Shown here piece by piece: positions 1 through 7,444 of a DNA stretch of 9,150 nt (within the stretch, counting starts at the first letter, position 1; each line of letters opens with the position of its first letter). The stretch is from assembly GCA_009774735.1 (NCBI GenBank), contig VSOH01000048.1, positions 1-9,150 of the forward strand, written 5' to 3'. The notes under the pieces were generated by a model. The model did not search any database. It saw only the letters and a program-made list of their open reading frames with translations, and had not been told where the DNA came from. This DNA comes from Clostridiales bacterium (GTDB lineage: Bacteria; Bacillota_A; Clostridia; Oscillospirales; Acutalibacteraceae). The position numbers and the translations under genes were made by a program.

Positions 1-33
1 CATCAGCATGTTTTTCATTAATCTTAAAAATTT

Positions 34-65
34 AACCCTAAATCCTTTCCGGATTTAGGGTTTTT
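34..65 (+). terminator. Rho-independent terminator, possibly bidirectional
   Basis: A perfect 12-bp inverted repeat (34-45 with 51-62) encloses a 5-nt loop, and the T-run at 61-65 completes a + strand intrinsic terminator. On the minus strand the same stem is followed by AAATTTTTAAG, a poorer but possible U-tract, so it may also end the leftward femX-alr transcript. The + strand gene it would serve lies outside the window; the first 33 bases are too short to assign, although one frame stops at 19-21. Confidence 0.85.
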
Positions 66-75
66 CTACAGGCTG

Positions 76-108
76 AGGCAGATACCTGACAAGGTGTCTG
101 CCTTTTTT
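76..108 (+). terminator. Second tandem Rho-independent terminator
   Basis: An 11-bp stem (76-86 with 93-103, one T-G wobble) with a 6-nt loop is followed by T6 at 103-108, a good + strand terminator. Read on the minus strand the wobble becomes an A-C mismatch and no T-run follows, so it suits rightward transcription only. It starts 10 nt after the first terminator and ends 6 nt before the stop codon of the oppositely oriented racemase gene, so it would keep readthrough from becoming antisense to that gene. Confidence 0.75.
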
Positions 109-114
109 ATGCTG

Positions 115-1188
115 TTATACATAAATTCTCTTTATTCTTGGGTTTACCATCAATGGTGAAATGTCAACCGTTGCGGTATCACCGATTTTTACATCACTGC
201 CTGTTACATCAACGGCGGTATGGCTTAAACCGATTTCACCGATAACGCTATACATTCTGCCTTCAATTTTAACATACATTTGCTTTTTGTTCAGATATTT
301 TTTTAACTGAGATAATACGGACCTTAGGTCTGCTATCTCTTTTTCCTTAGCAAGTCCGAAGCCATCATAGTGACCGATAGGAACGATGGCAATTTTCGTT
401 TCTCTTTTTGTTTTATAAAGTCCGTTGTAGCCAACAGAGTATCCGGCAGGTACGGTTTTAATTTCAATAACCTCAGCTTCAAGCCTGCCGAGTCTGTTCA
501 GCTTTGTTTTGCTCTGTGTTATTACTCTGCCTGTGAAAGCTGAGCCTACTCTTACACTGTCAAGGCATACATCACTGACGTTGAGCAGAGCAGGGGAGTT
601 GGCGGCGTGGAGAATGCCGACCTTTTTTCCTGCCTTTTCAATTTGTGCCATAGTGTCCTTGAATAATTCAAGCTGTGTTTTCGTGAGTGCTGTGTTCGTA
701 AATGCTGATGAAAAATGAGTGTATGCACCGATGAAATCAAGGTTTTCAAAATCATAGCATCTGATTGCTTCTTCAACCTCGCTTGGCATAAAGCCGTAGC
801 GACCCATTCCTGTATCTATTTTCAGATAGCATTTGGTTTTTACACCAAGGTCTTTAGATACCTTGTCCATTATTTCGGCAGAATTGAGTGAGCCGATTGT
901 GGCAATGCATCCGTTTTTGGCAACAAGTTTTGCTTCATCCTCAATACAGGTTGAACGCATAACGAGTATGTCCTCATCCTCAAGAATCTCTTTTAATTCT
1001 GTAATATCATCAACCTCTGTAACAGCGAAGGTTTTAATGCCGTTATCCTTGAGTACAGTGCTGAATTCCTTAGTGCCGAAGCCATAGCCGTTGCCTTTAA
1101 CAACTCCGATAATGGGTACTCCTGCCTTGTCCTTAATCAGCTTTATATTCTCTTCAAGTAGCTTTTTGTCGATTATATATCTGCTCAT
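115..1188 (-). CDS. alr: Alanine racemase-like PLP enzyme, atypical active site
   Basis: Fold-type III PLP racemase, 357 aa, cytoplasmic, expected to interconvert L- and D-alanine (or a related amino acid) for peptidoglycan. Seen: the PLP lysine is K31 in VVKGNGYG; KIDTGMGR carries K123 and R130, equivalent to the carbamoylated lysine and PLP-contacting arginine of the Geobacillus enzyme; H158; HAANSPA at 194-200; R213 in DSVRVGSAFTG; the second catalytic base is Y254 in SVGYN; the phosphate loop is IGHYDG (271-276). Odd: the usual Met-Asp of the GRVxMDQ motif reads Leu-Ser (321-322), LYG is FTG, there are roughly ten extra residues at 278-300, and the C-terminus is shortened so that the YEI/YEV motif is absent. 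The gene begins 1 nt after femX stops, and its ribosome site AGGAAA lies in the femX end, suggesting translational coupling. Family assignment is firm; substrate is uncertain (alanine, serine or another amino acid). Confidence 0.88.
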   Translation of the reverse strand: MSRYIIDKKLLEENIKLIKDKAGVPIIGVVKGNGYGFGTKEFSTVLKDNGIKTFAVTEVDDITELKEILEDEDILVMRSTCIEDEAKLVAKNGCIATIGSLNSAEIMDKVSKDLGVKTKCYLKIDTGMGRYGFMPSEVEEAIRCYDFENLDFIGAYTHFSSAFTNTALTKTQLELFKDTMAQIEKAGKKVGILHAANSPALLNVSDVCLDSVRVGSAFTGRVITQSKTKLNRLGRLEAEVIEIKTVPAGYSVGYNGLYKTKRETKIAIVPIGHYDGFGLAKEKEIADLRSVLSQLKKYLNKKQMYVKIEGRMYSVIGEIGLSHTAVDVTGSDVKIGDTATVDISPLMVNPRIKRIYV

Positions 1189-1189
1189 A

Positions 1190-2230
1190 TTATTTCCTTA
1201 TCTTTTCAAGCACCTTTGTTGCAAGATTATATAAATTATATACAGGCTTGTTAATTACATAGTCAAACTCGCCGACAAACTCTTTCATATATCCGCCGAA
1301 GCCGTGTTTGAATCGCCATAGTCCGTAATGTGGGTTATCAGGATTCCGGCAGTCACCGGAAATACCGCCGAAGTCATATACCTTACAGCCGCACTCCATA
1401 CCCCACTGCATCATAGCCCACTGCAAAGCATAGTTCGGGTAAACATTTCGATGAGCGTTTGAAGATGCACCATACTGGTATTTCATAACATTCTGACCCC
1501 ATTTGATAGCAATTGTGCCTGCAATCGCCTTGCCCTCATAATATGCCATATAGAGTCTTGCGTCATCTGTCATACAATCAAGTATTTTTGCAAAGTATTC
1601 CTTTGGTCTTGTTGAAAAGCCGTCACGTTCGCCGGTCTCACTCATAATTCTGACAAAATCATCAAGTGCCTCTTTACCGCAGATTTTAACCTCGACACCT
1701 TTTTTGGGGGCTTTTCTGATTCTGTTTCTGTAGTCACTCTTGAATGTGAGCATAAGCTCATCTTCGCTGAGCCCGTTGTAATCAAAACAGTAAACAAATC
1801 TTGGCTGAACATTTTCAAAATCCATACATCCCGGGTTTAATTCGGTGAAGCCTTTTTTTATCAGATGCTCTTTGTATTCCTTATTTTCAATAACAATTTC
1901 AGGGTCGATTTTCAGACAGTAGGCACCGTATTCCCTGCCCACCTCAAGCAGTGCGTGAAAGAGCTTGTCGAAGGTGTCAAAATCATTCTCATCACAAACA
2001 AAACCGCGGCAGCAGTACATCAGTGACTTTTTAATAACAGGAATACTCCTGATTAAAACAGCCGCAGCACCCTTGATTTCACCGCTTTCATCCTTAAGCA
2101 TTACTGCTTCAAATTTCCATGCGTCTTTAACTCCTGCCCATTTTGACGAGTGCTGAAATAATCCCTTAGGGTGTTTTTTTATAAAGTTCTCATATTCTTC
2201 TAAATTATTGCTGTTAACTCTTACAATCAT
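1190..2230 (-). CDS. FemX/FemAB-family peptidoglycan aminoacyltransferase
   Basis: Non-ribosomal peptidyltransferase of 346 aa. Family members transfer an amino acid from aminoacyl-tRNA to the peptide stem of lipid II or UDP-MurNAc-pentapeptide to start the interpeptide bridge; they act in the cytoplasm or at the inner membrane face. Seen: two GNAT-like halves (about 1-150 and 151-330), FQHSSKWA near the N-terminus (25-32), the basic YRNRIRKAPKKG stretch (167-178), YQYGASS (251-257) with the following YPNYALQW, and the C-terminal family block YDFGGISG...GLWRFKHGFGG (285-313). The long coiled-coil arm of staphylococcal FemA is absent, and the length is close to the short Weissella-type FemX. 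No signal peptide. The start is supported by GGAG at 2240-2243, 9 nt upstream. It is first gene of an operon with the racemase, and a strong promoter lies 38 nt upstream. The amino acid transferred cannot be told from sequence. Confidence 0.9.
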   Translation of the reverse strand: MIVRVNSNNLEEYENFIKKHPKGLFQHSSKWAGVKDAWKFEAVMLKDESGEIKGAAAVLIRSIPVIKKSLMYCCRGFVCDENDFDTFDKLFHALLEVGREYGAYCLKIDPEIVIENKEYKEHLIKKGFTELNPGCMDFENVQPRFVYCFDYNGLSEDELMLTFKSDYRNRIRKAPKKGVEVKICGKEALDDFVRIMSETGERDGFSTRPKEYFAKILDCMTDDARLYMAYYEGKAIAGTIAIKWGQNVMKYQYGASSNAHRNVYPNYALQWAMMQWGMECGCKVYDFGGISGDCRNPDNPHYGLWRFKHGFGGYMKEFVGEFDYVINKPVYNLYNLATKVLEKIRK

Positions 2231-2267
2231 TTTTTATATCTCCAATTAAAACCTATTCTGACTATTA

Positions 2268-2296
2268 ATTATAACAAATCCGTCAACTGTTGTCTA
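2268..2296 (-). promoter_or_regulatory. Sigma-A promoter of the femX-alr operon
   Basis: On the minus strand the -35 is TAGACA (2291-2296, 5 of 6 to consensus), the spacer is 17 nt and the -10 is a perfect TATAAT (2268-2273). A TGT just before the -10 makes it an extended -10. Transcription would start near 2260, giving a leader of about 30 nt, too short for a riboswitch or T-box. Confidence 0.75.
2282..2294. promoter_or_regulatory. Candidate operator between divergent promoters
   Basis: GTCAACTGTTGTC is a 13-bp near-palindrome (5 of 6 arm positions paired around a central T). It overlaps the -35 of the leftward promoter and ends 4 nt before the -35 of the lacZ promoter. A second relation is GTCAA (2282-2286) with TTGAC (2299-2303), 12 nt apart. 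Either could bind a repressor acting on both units. No regulator gene is in the window, so this is a suggestion from position and symmetry only. Confidence 0.3.
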
Positions 2297-2298
2297 TA

Positions 2299-2327
2299 TT
2301 GACTTTTTACATTTTTTAGTATACTAT
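2299..2327 (+). promoter_or_regulatory. Probable promoter of the lacZ-comEC-holA-rnmV operon
   Basis: TTGACT (2299-2304, 5 of 6) is a good -35. The -10 is ambiguous because the region is a run of A and T: TACTAT (2322-2327) gives a 17-nt spacer but a weaker match, while TATACT (2320-2325) is a better match with a 15-nt spacer. The leader to the lacZ ATG would be about 30 nt. No other promoter stands out upstream of comEC, holA or rnmV, so this one may drive all four genes. Confidence 0.55.
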
Positions 2328-2362
2328 AAATATATTATATTATTAATACAAAGGGGAGTATT

Positions 2363-5300
2363 ATGGCTAAATTCAGATGGGAGGATCCGTCGGTCTATAA
2401 TGTTAATAAAGAGGACGGACACGCACTTTTTTTGCCTTATGACAGCGAGGCTGAGGCTCTCGCGGCTGAGAGTGAAAAGTATAAACAGTCTCTTAACGGA
2501 ATGTGGAAATTTTACTGGCAGATGGGCATTGACAATCAGCCCGATGCTTTTATTAATAAAGATTTTGACGATTCCGACTGGGATGAGATAAAAGTTCCGT
2601 CTGTGTGGCAGACCGAAGGGTATTCCGTGCCGTATTATTATGCCAGCACTTTTCCCAAGGCAATCAGCAGAAGCAGACATAAAATTCCGTCAATTAACCG
2701 CAAAATGCAGGAAATAGGCTTTTACAGAAGAAGCTTTGTTCTTGACAAAGCTCTTGAAGGGAGAGAAATTTTTCTGCATTTCGGTGCGGCAAAGGCTGCT
2801 CTTGAGGTTTATGTAAACGGTGATTTTGTCGGATATTCCCAAGGTTCTATGACTCCTCATGAATTTGATGTTACCAAATATTTGACCGAGGGTGAAAATG
2901 TTGTTTGTGCCAAGGTTTACAGATACTGTGACGGCACATATCTTGAGGATCAGGATATGTGGTGGCTTTGCGGCATTTATCGAGAGGTCTATCTGTATGG
3001 TGAGTCTAAGGTGTGCTTAAGGGATTTTTATGTCAGAACTGATTTTGATGTAGATTTCAAGGACTCTGATTTAACCCTTGATATGTTTATAAAAAACTAT
3101 GACGGCACAAAAGGCAAGCTTACAGCAAAAGCAAAGCTTATTACTGACACGGGCAGGGAAATTGAGCTTGGTGATAAATCTGTAAAGCTCACTGTACGTG
3201 ATGAAAAAATTACCATTAACCAAACTGTAAAAGCCCCTAAAAAGTGGTCTGCCGAGCACCCAAACCTTTATACGCTCGTTATGACTCTTATTGTCAATGG
3301 TGATGTTGTGGCGGTCAAAACTTATCAGATAGGCTTTAAAAAGGTTGAAATTAAGGGTGAAAAAATATATTTCAATGGTATGCCGTTAATGCTTCATGGT
3401 GTTAACCGCCACGATTTTGACGGTGACTGCGGTTGGGCTGTGCCGAAGGATAGATATACTCAGGATCTTGATATTATGAAACAGAATAATATCAATTCAA
3501 TCCGTACCTCACATTATCCGAATGATCCATACTTTTATGAAATGTGCAATAAATACGGCTTTTATGTTATGGACGAATGTGAGGTTGAGAGCCATGGTGT
3601 CCGCCGAAAGGGGGTTCCCGGTTCAAACCCGATGTGGACAGGTCAGACTGTTGACCGAATGGAGCGTATGGTGCTGCGTGACAGGAACAATCCCTGTATC
3701 TTTATGTGGTCACTTGGCAATGAAGCCGGTGACGGCGATAACTTTTTGAAGATGAAGCAGGCAGCACTTGCACTTGATGATACACGTCAGTTTCATTATG
3801 AGGGGGATTTTGGCCAGACAAAGAGTGATGTTATATCACGTATGTACCCTACGGCAGATGTTATGGAAAAGCTTGGAAACAAGCAGGAAATTTCAATTTC
3901 TTTTTATGATAATATTGCAAATCAGCTTGCGGCAGACAGTAAGCCCATTAAGCAGGAAATGTATGAGGGCAAGCCGATTTTGCTTTGTGAATATGCGCAT
4001 TCTATGGAAAATTCACTCGGTAACTTTGATGAATACATAGCTGATTTTGAAAAATATGACAATATGTGCGGCGGATTTATCTGGGATTTTGTTGACCAGG
4101 CATTGCATACTGTTGATAATGCTGGTAATGAAAATTGGCTTTATGGAATCGACTTTGAGGGCAAGGAGCCGAAAAAGCTGCTTGACATTCCGAATACTAC
4201 TGCAATGACAGGCTCAAACAGGGCACTCTGTGCCAATGGTATAATCGGTGCCGACCGTGTTCCTCATCCACAGATTTTGCAGGTCAAAAAGGGTTACCAG
4301 TATATTAAGTGTGAAGAATTTGATGTAAAGATCGGCAAATTCAAGGTTAAAAATAAATACCTGTTTACCAACATCAGTGCATTTAAATGTAAGTGGGAGC
4401 TCAAGGCTGAGGGCGAGCTTGTTGAGAGTGGTGAGCTTGACAAATTTGAGTGTGAACCTCTTTCGGAAACCTTTATAACAATACCTTATTCATATGACAG
4501 TATTCCAAAGGACAAAGAGGTTGTTCTGACAATCGGCTTTTTTACTAAGAAAAAGACATTAGGTCTTAAATCAAATTATGAGGTTTCATGGGACCAGTTT
4601 ATTGTTAATGATATGCCTCAGCCGACAACTCCTGAAAATGCGGGGGATTTAACCTTTGAACACAAGGGCAAAAAGGTTACTGTATATAATGACAAGGTTA
4701 AATTTGTTGTTGATAACGGCAGGATAGTCAGCTATCAGCTCAATGGTACTGAAATGCTCCTTTCACCGATTGAGCCGAATTATTTCAGAGCTTTGACAGA
4801 TAATGATATCGACTTCCTTAATTTTACACCACAGTTCACAAAGCTGCATCCTTTTTATATGTGGCAGAGGGCAACAAAGCATAATTCTGCAGTTAAAACT
4901 GTCGCAAAGGCTGGCAGTGATAATACTGTGGAGATTAATATTGCCTACAGCACACAGGGATTAAAAAATTCAGTAGCTGCATTCAAGCTTTATCCGAACG
5001 GCAGAATTTACATTTATCACAGTGCAGTTCCTAAATCCAATATGCTCAGATTCGGGTATAAAATGACTCTGCCAAAGGAAATGGAATATGTTACCTGGTA
5101 CGGCAGAGGTCCGCTGCCAAGCTACTGTGACCGAAAAACCGGTTATAAGATTGATAAGCATTCTTCAACTGTTACAGATATGGAATACCGCTATATGCGT
5201 CCTCAGGAGTCATCCAACAGGGCTGATGTGCGTTATTTCACTATAACAAATAAAAAGGGAAAGGGACTGAAATTTATTTCATATTTCAGTGACCCGTTCA

Positions 5301-5512
5301 ATTTCTCGGCTTATCATTACACAACTGATGGTCTTGACAAAGCAACACACATCAATAATATTCCATATGAAGATATTACAACAGTTAATATTGACCATAT
5401 GCAGGTTGGTGTTGGCGGTGATTTGCCGGGGCAGGCATTTGTGCGTGAGCCGTATATAATGAAAAAAGGAGTTAAGCAGGCATATTCCTTTGTTATTGAG
5501 CCTGTTGAATAA
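2363..5512 (+). CDS. lacZ: GH2 beta-galactosidase, LacZ type
   Basis: Glycoside hydrolase family 2, 1049 aa, about the length of E. coli LacZ (1024 aa), no signal peptide, so probably cytoplasmic hydrolysis of imported beta-galactosides. Domains in order: jelly-roll sugar-binding domain (about 40-215), immunoglobulin-like domain (about 217-328), TIM barrel (about 330-640), a second Ig-like domain and the C-terminal beta-sandwich (about 755-1045). Seen: acid/base E454 in WSLGNEAG, nucleophile E543 in ILCEYAHSMENS, magnesium ligands E409 and H411 in ECEVESHG, plus H350, H384, Y495, H546, D198 and N625 matching E. coli active-site residues. Odd: the E. coli galactose-site residues N102, W568, F601, G794 and W999 appear replaced (A94, F576, L622, D817, and no Trp in GVGGDLPGQA), and there is a longer loop at about 600-620. 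Start supported by AAGGGGAG at 2351-2358. The family is certain; specificity for lactose is not. Confidence 0.93.
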   Translation: MAKFRWEDPSVYNVNKEDGHALFLPYDSEAEALAAESEKYKQSLNGMWKFYWQMGIDNQPDAFINKDFDDSDWDEIKVPSVWQTEGYSVPYYYASTFPKAISRSRHKIPSINRKMQEIGFYRRSFVLDKALEGREIFLHFGAAKAALEVYVNGDFVGYSQGSMTPHEFDVTKYLTEGENVVCAKVYRYCDGTYLEDQDMWWLCGIYREVYLYGESKVCLRDFYVRTDFDVDFKDSDLTLDMFIKNYDGTKGKLTAKAKLITDTGREIELGDKSVKLTVRDEKITINQTVKAPKKWSAEHPNLYTLVMTLIVNGDVVAVKTYQIGFKKVEIKGEKIYFNGMPLMLHGVNRHDFDGDCGWAVPKDRYTQDLDIMKQNNINSIRTSHYPNDPYFYEMCNKYGFYVMDECEVESHGVRRKGVPGSNPMWTGQTVDRMERMVLRDRNNPCIFMWSLGNEAGDGDNFLKMKQAALALDDTRQFHYEGDFGQTKSDVISRMYPTADVMEKLGNKQEISISFYDNIANQLAADSKPIKQEMYEGKPILLCEYAHSMENSLGNFDEYIADFEKYDNMCGGFIWDFVDQALHTVDNAGNENWLYGIDFEGKEPKKLLDIPNTTAMTGSNRALCANGIIGADRVPHPQILQVKKGYQYIKCEEFDVKIGKFKVKNKYLFTNISAFKCKWELKAEGELVESGELDKFECEPLSETFITIPYSYDSIPKDKEVVLTIGFFTKKKTLGLKSNYEVSWDQFIVNDMPQPTTPENAGDLTFEHKGKKVTVYNDKVKFVVDNGRIVSYQLNGTEMLLSPIEPNYFRALTDNDIDFLNFTPQFTKLHPFYMWQRATKHNSAVKTVAKAGSDNTVEINIAYSTQGLKNSVAAFKLYPNGRIYIYHSAVPKSNMLRFGYKMTLPKEMEYVTWYGRGPLPSYCDRKTGYKIDKHSSTVTDMEYRYMRPQESSNRADVRYFTITNKKGKGLKFISYFSDPFNFSAYHYTTDGLDKATHINNIPYEDITTVNIDHMQVGVGGDLPGQAFVREPYIMKKGVKQAYSFVIEPVE

Positions 5513-5515
5513 CGT

Positions 5516-7444
5516 ATGAAAAGAGTTTTTGCATTTATAGGTTTTACTGCTGCACTGACTCTTGTTATACTTAATATTATTCCCTACAATTATGCAGGGC
5601 TTGTTTTATCAATAGCAGTGGTGCTTTTTGTTGCATCACTGCTTATTAAATTTACAAGGGAAGGTAAGGTTATATGCGTTGTGCTTGGCAGCATTGTGTT
5701 TGCAGGCACAATGTTTATGCTTGTAAGCGACAGCAGTGTAATACCTGCAAAAACGCTTGAACGGAAGTCTGCCGATGCTGTGTTTCAGATTATAGATATA
5801 CCTGAATATAATGAGGATAGCAATACTTATACATATATTGTCAAAACAACAAAAATTGATATGGCAGGCTCACCGCAAAGTATTAAGGTTTATCTTAAAA
5901 GTGATGAAAAGCTTGATGCAGATTATTATGATGATGTTTCTGCCAAACTGTTTTTCTATTCAGCGGGAGAGAATTCCTTTAAAAGCTATGGTCTTTACGG
6001 TGACGGAATTTATGTGTGTGCACGGCTTAATGAAATCGGAGCTGTTGCAGTGACTTCTGATAAGCCGATAAATTATTATTTTATTGAGCTGAGAGAATAT
6101 ATTAATTCAATTATATTAAGCAGTCTTTCAGGTGACAATGCAGGACTTAGCCTTGCACTTTTAACTGGCAGTAAAAGCTATTTATCTGCTGAAGTGCAGA
6201 ATAATTTCAGAATTTGCGGACTGAGCCATTATCTTGCTGTTTCAGGTTTTCATATATCTTTAATCAGCTTTGGGGCTTATTATTTGATGAAGCTCCTTAA
6301 AGTTCCCAAAACAATAAATACACTTTTGTCTATGGCAGTTATGCTGATTTATGTAGGCACTGCAGATTTTTCAAAATCCTCGGTACGTGCAGGAATAATG
6401 CTTTCTGTTGTGCTTGTTGCAAAGCTGTTTAATAATAAAGCCGATACGCTTAATTCTTTAGGTCTTGCCGTGCTTATATTATGCTTTAATCCATTCGTAG
6501 TTACAGATGCAGGGGCAGTGCTTACTGTTTGTGCAGTTCTCGGAATAACTGTTATATATAAAAATGTAATGAAGCATATTAAAATCAAAAATCCTGTTCT
6601 GTCTTATGCAGTAAAAGGTATGGTTTTATCAGCGTCAATACTGATTGCAGTTATACCTGTGCTTTATCTGTTTTTCGGCAGTGTGAGTGTTCTGAGTGTT
6701 GTACTCAATTTGATTATCGAACCCCTGATAACTGTGCTGATTGTTGCAGTAATCGTTTTCTGCTTAATTTACGGCGTGCCGTATTTAACCGATTTTATGG
6801 CATTTTCTATTAATATTGTATCTGATATTCTTATAAAGATTATTGATTTTACTGCAAAGCATATGTCATTTCTTTTTCTCGATATTTCAGGCGAAATATT
6901 TGGTGTTTCAATGTGTGCGGTTTTTGTGCTTGCAGGCATTATGCTTTTGGTTAAAGGACGGGTTATGATAAAGCAACTGTCCGCTTTTATCTGTATTGTA
7001 ACGGTTATTTCATCCCTTGTATTCTGTTATCAGCAGAATACTGCCGTAAATGTTTATATAAGCAGATATGGTGCCGTTATGGTCTATGATAAAAACGCAG
7101 CAGTCATTATCGGTCTTGATAACCGCTATGACAAGTATTATGCTGAAGGAATTGCTGATAATCGTGATACTGTTTATATTGACAGTGCTTTATATGAATC
7201 TGTTGATTTAGCAGATAGCGGTGATAAATATAAAGTAAGTGATAAAATTGCTGTTTCGTATAAAGGAGAAATAATAACTGTCAATTCATTTGATAAAGTC
7301 TTTAAAATCTATCCTGCCTGTGTTATAATAGGAGATAATAAATTCAGCCGAACACTCAGTAAGGATTTTTATGATGCAGCATCAACAGAAATAACCTTCA
7401 GTGAAAATTCACAGTTGGTTGTAAGGAGGGGAACAGATGGCTAA
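5516..7444 (+). CDS. comEC: ComEC/Rec2 competence channel lacking a nuclease domain
   Basis: Polytopic membrane protein, 642 aa, of the ComEC/Rec2 family, which carries single-stranded DNA across the cytoplasmic membrane during natural transformation. Layout: three N-terminal membrane segments (about 5-70), an extracytoplasmic DUF4131/OB-like domain (about 85-180), then the competence domain with a series of membrane segments (about 238-505). Family signatures are ALLTGSKSYLS (214-224), GLSHYLAVSGFHISLI with H246, and SSVRAGIM (288-295). The C-terminal part (about 510-642) begins like the family metallo-beta-lactamase domain but has no DVGQGD motif, no HxHxDH and no histidine. Bacillus ComEC is about 776 aa, so this one is short. 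The gene starts 3 nt after lacZ stops, with no clear Shine-Dalgarno sequence, so translation may be coupled. It overlaps holA by 8 nt; comEC-holA adjacency is normal in Firmicutes. ComEA is not adjacent. Confidence 0.9.
   Translation: MKRVFAFIGFTAALTLVILNIIPYNYAGLVLSIAVVLFVASLLIKFTREGKVICVVLGSIVFAGTMFMLVSDSSVIPAKTLERKSADAVFQIIDIPEYNEDSNTYTYIVKTTKIDMAGSPQSIKVYLKSDEKLDADYYDDVSAKLFFYSAGENSFKSYGLYGDGIYVCARLNEIGAVAVTSDKPINYYFIELREYINSIILSSLSGDNAGLSLALLTGSKSYLSAEVQNNFRICGLSHYLAVSGFHISLISFGAYYLMKLLKVPKTINTLLSMAVMLIYVGTADFSKSSVRAGIMLSVVLVAKLFNNKADTLNSLGLAVLILCFNPFVVTDAGAVLTVCAVLGITVIYKNVMKHIKIKNPVLSYAVKGMVLSASILIAVIPVLYLFFGSVSVLSVVLNLIIEPLITVLIVAVIVFCLIYGVPYLTDFMAFSINIVSDILIKIIDFTAKHMSFLFLDISGEIFGVSMCAVFVLAGIMLLVKGRVMIKQLSAFICIVTVISSLVFCYQQNTAVNVYISRYGAVMVYDKNAAVIIGLDNRYDKYYAEGIADNRDTVYIDSALYESVDLADSGDKYKVSDKIAVSYKGEIITVNSFDKVFKIYPACVIIGDNKFSRTLSKDFYDAASTEITFSENSQLVVRRGTDG
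7423..7429 (+). promoter_or_regulatory. Consensus ribosome binding site of holA
   Basis: AAGGAGG, 7 nt before the holA ATG and inside the end of comEC, fixes the holA start. It is the strongest such site in the operon and should allow holA to be translated well independently of comEC, whose own site is poor. Confidence 0.85.

Noticed and set aside
509..718. Reading frame on the + strand inside the racemase gene (and similar frames at 833-1087 and 1965-2156)
   Set aside because: They lie antisense to well-conserved genes, have no ribosome sites and show no recognisable protein features.
115..2230. VanC/VanT-type vancomycin resistance cluster, suggested by a racemase of possible serine specificity
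   Set aside because: No D-Ala-D-Ser ligase, VanXY dipeptidase or VanRS-like genes are present, and the racemase has no N-terminal membrane domain as VanT does.
2231..2362. Riboswitch or T-box leader before femX or lacZ
   Set aside because: The predicted leaders are only about 30 nt on each side, too short for any such element.
2324..2680. Minus-strand frame of 118 codons across the lacZ start
   Set aside because: It is antisense to the conserved LacZ N-terminus and would cover the lacZ promoter and ribosome site; no supporting start signal was seen.
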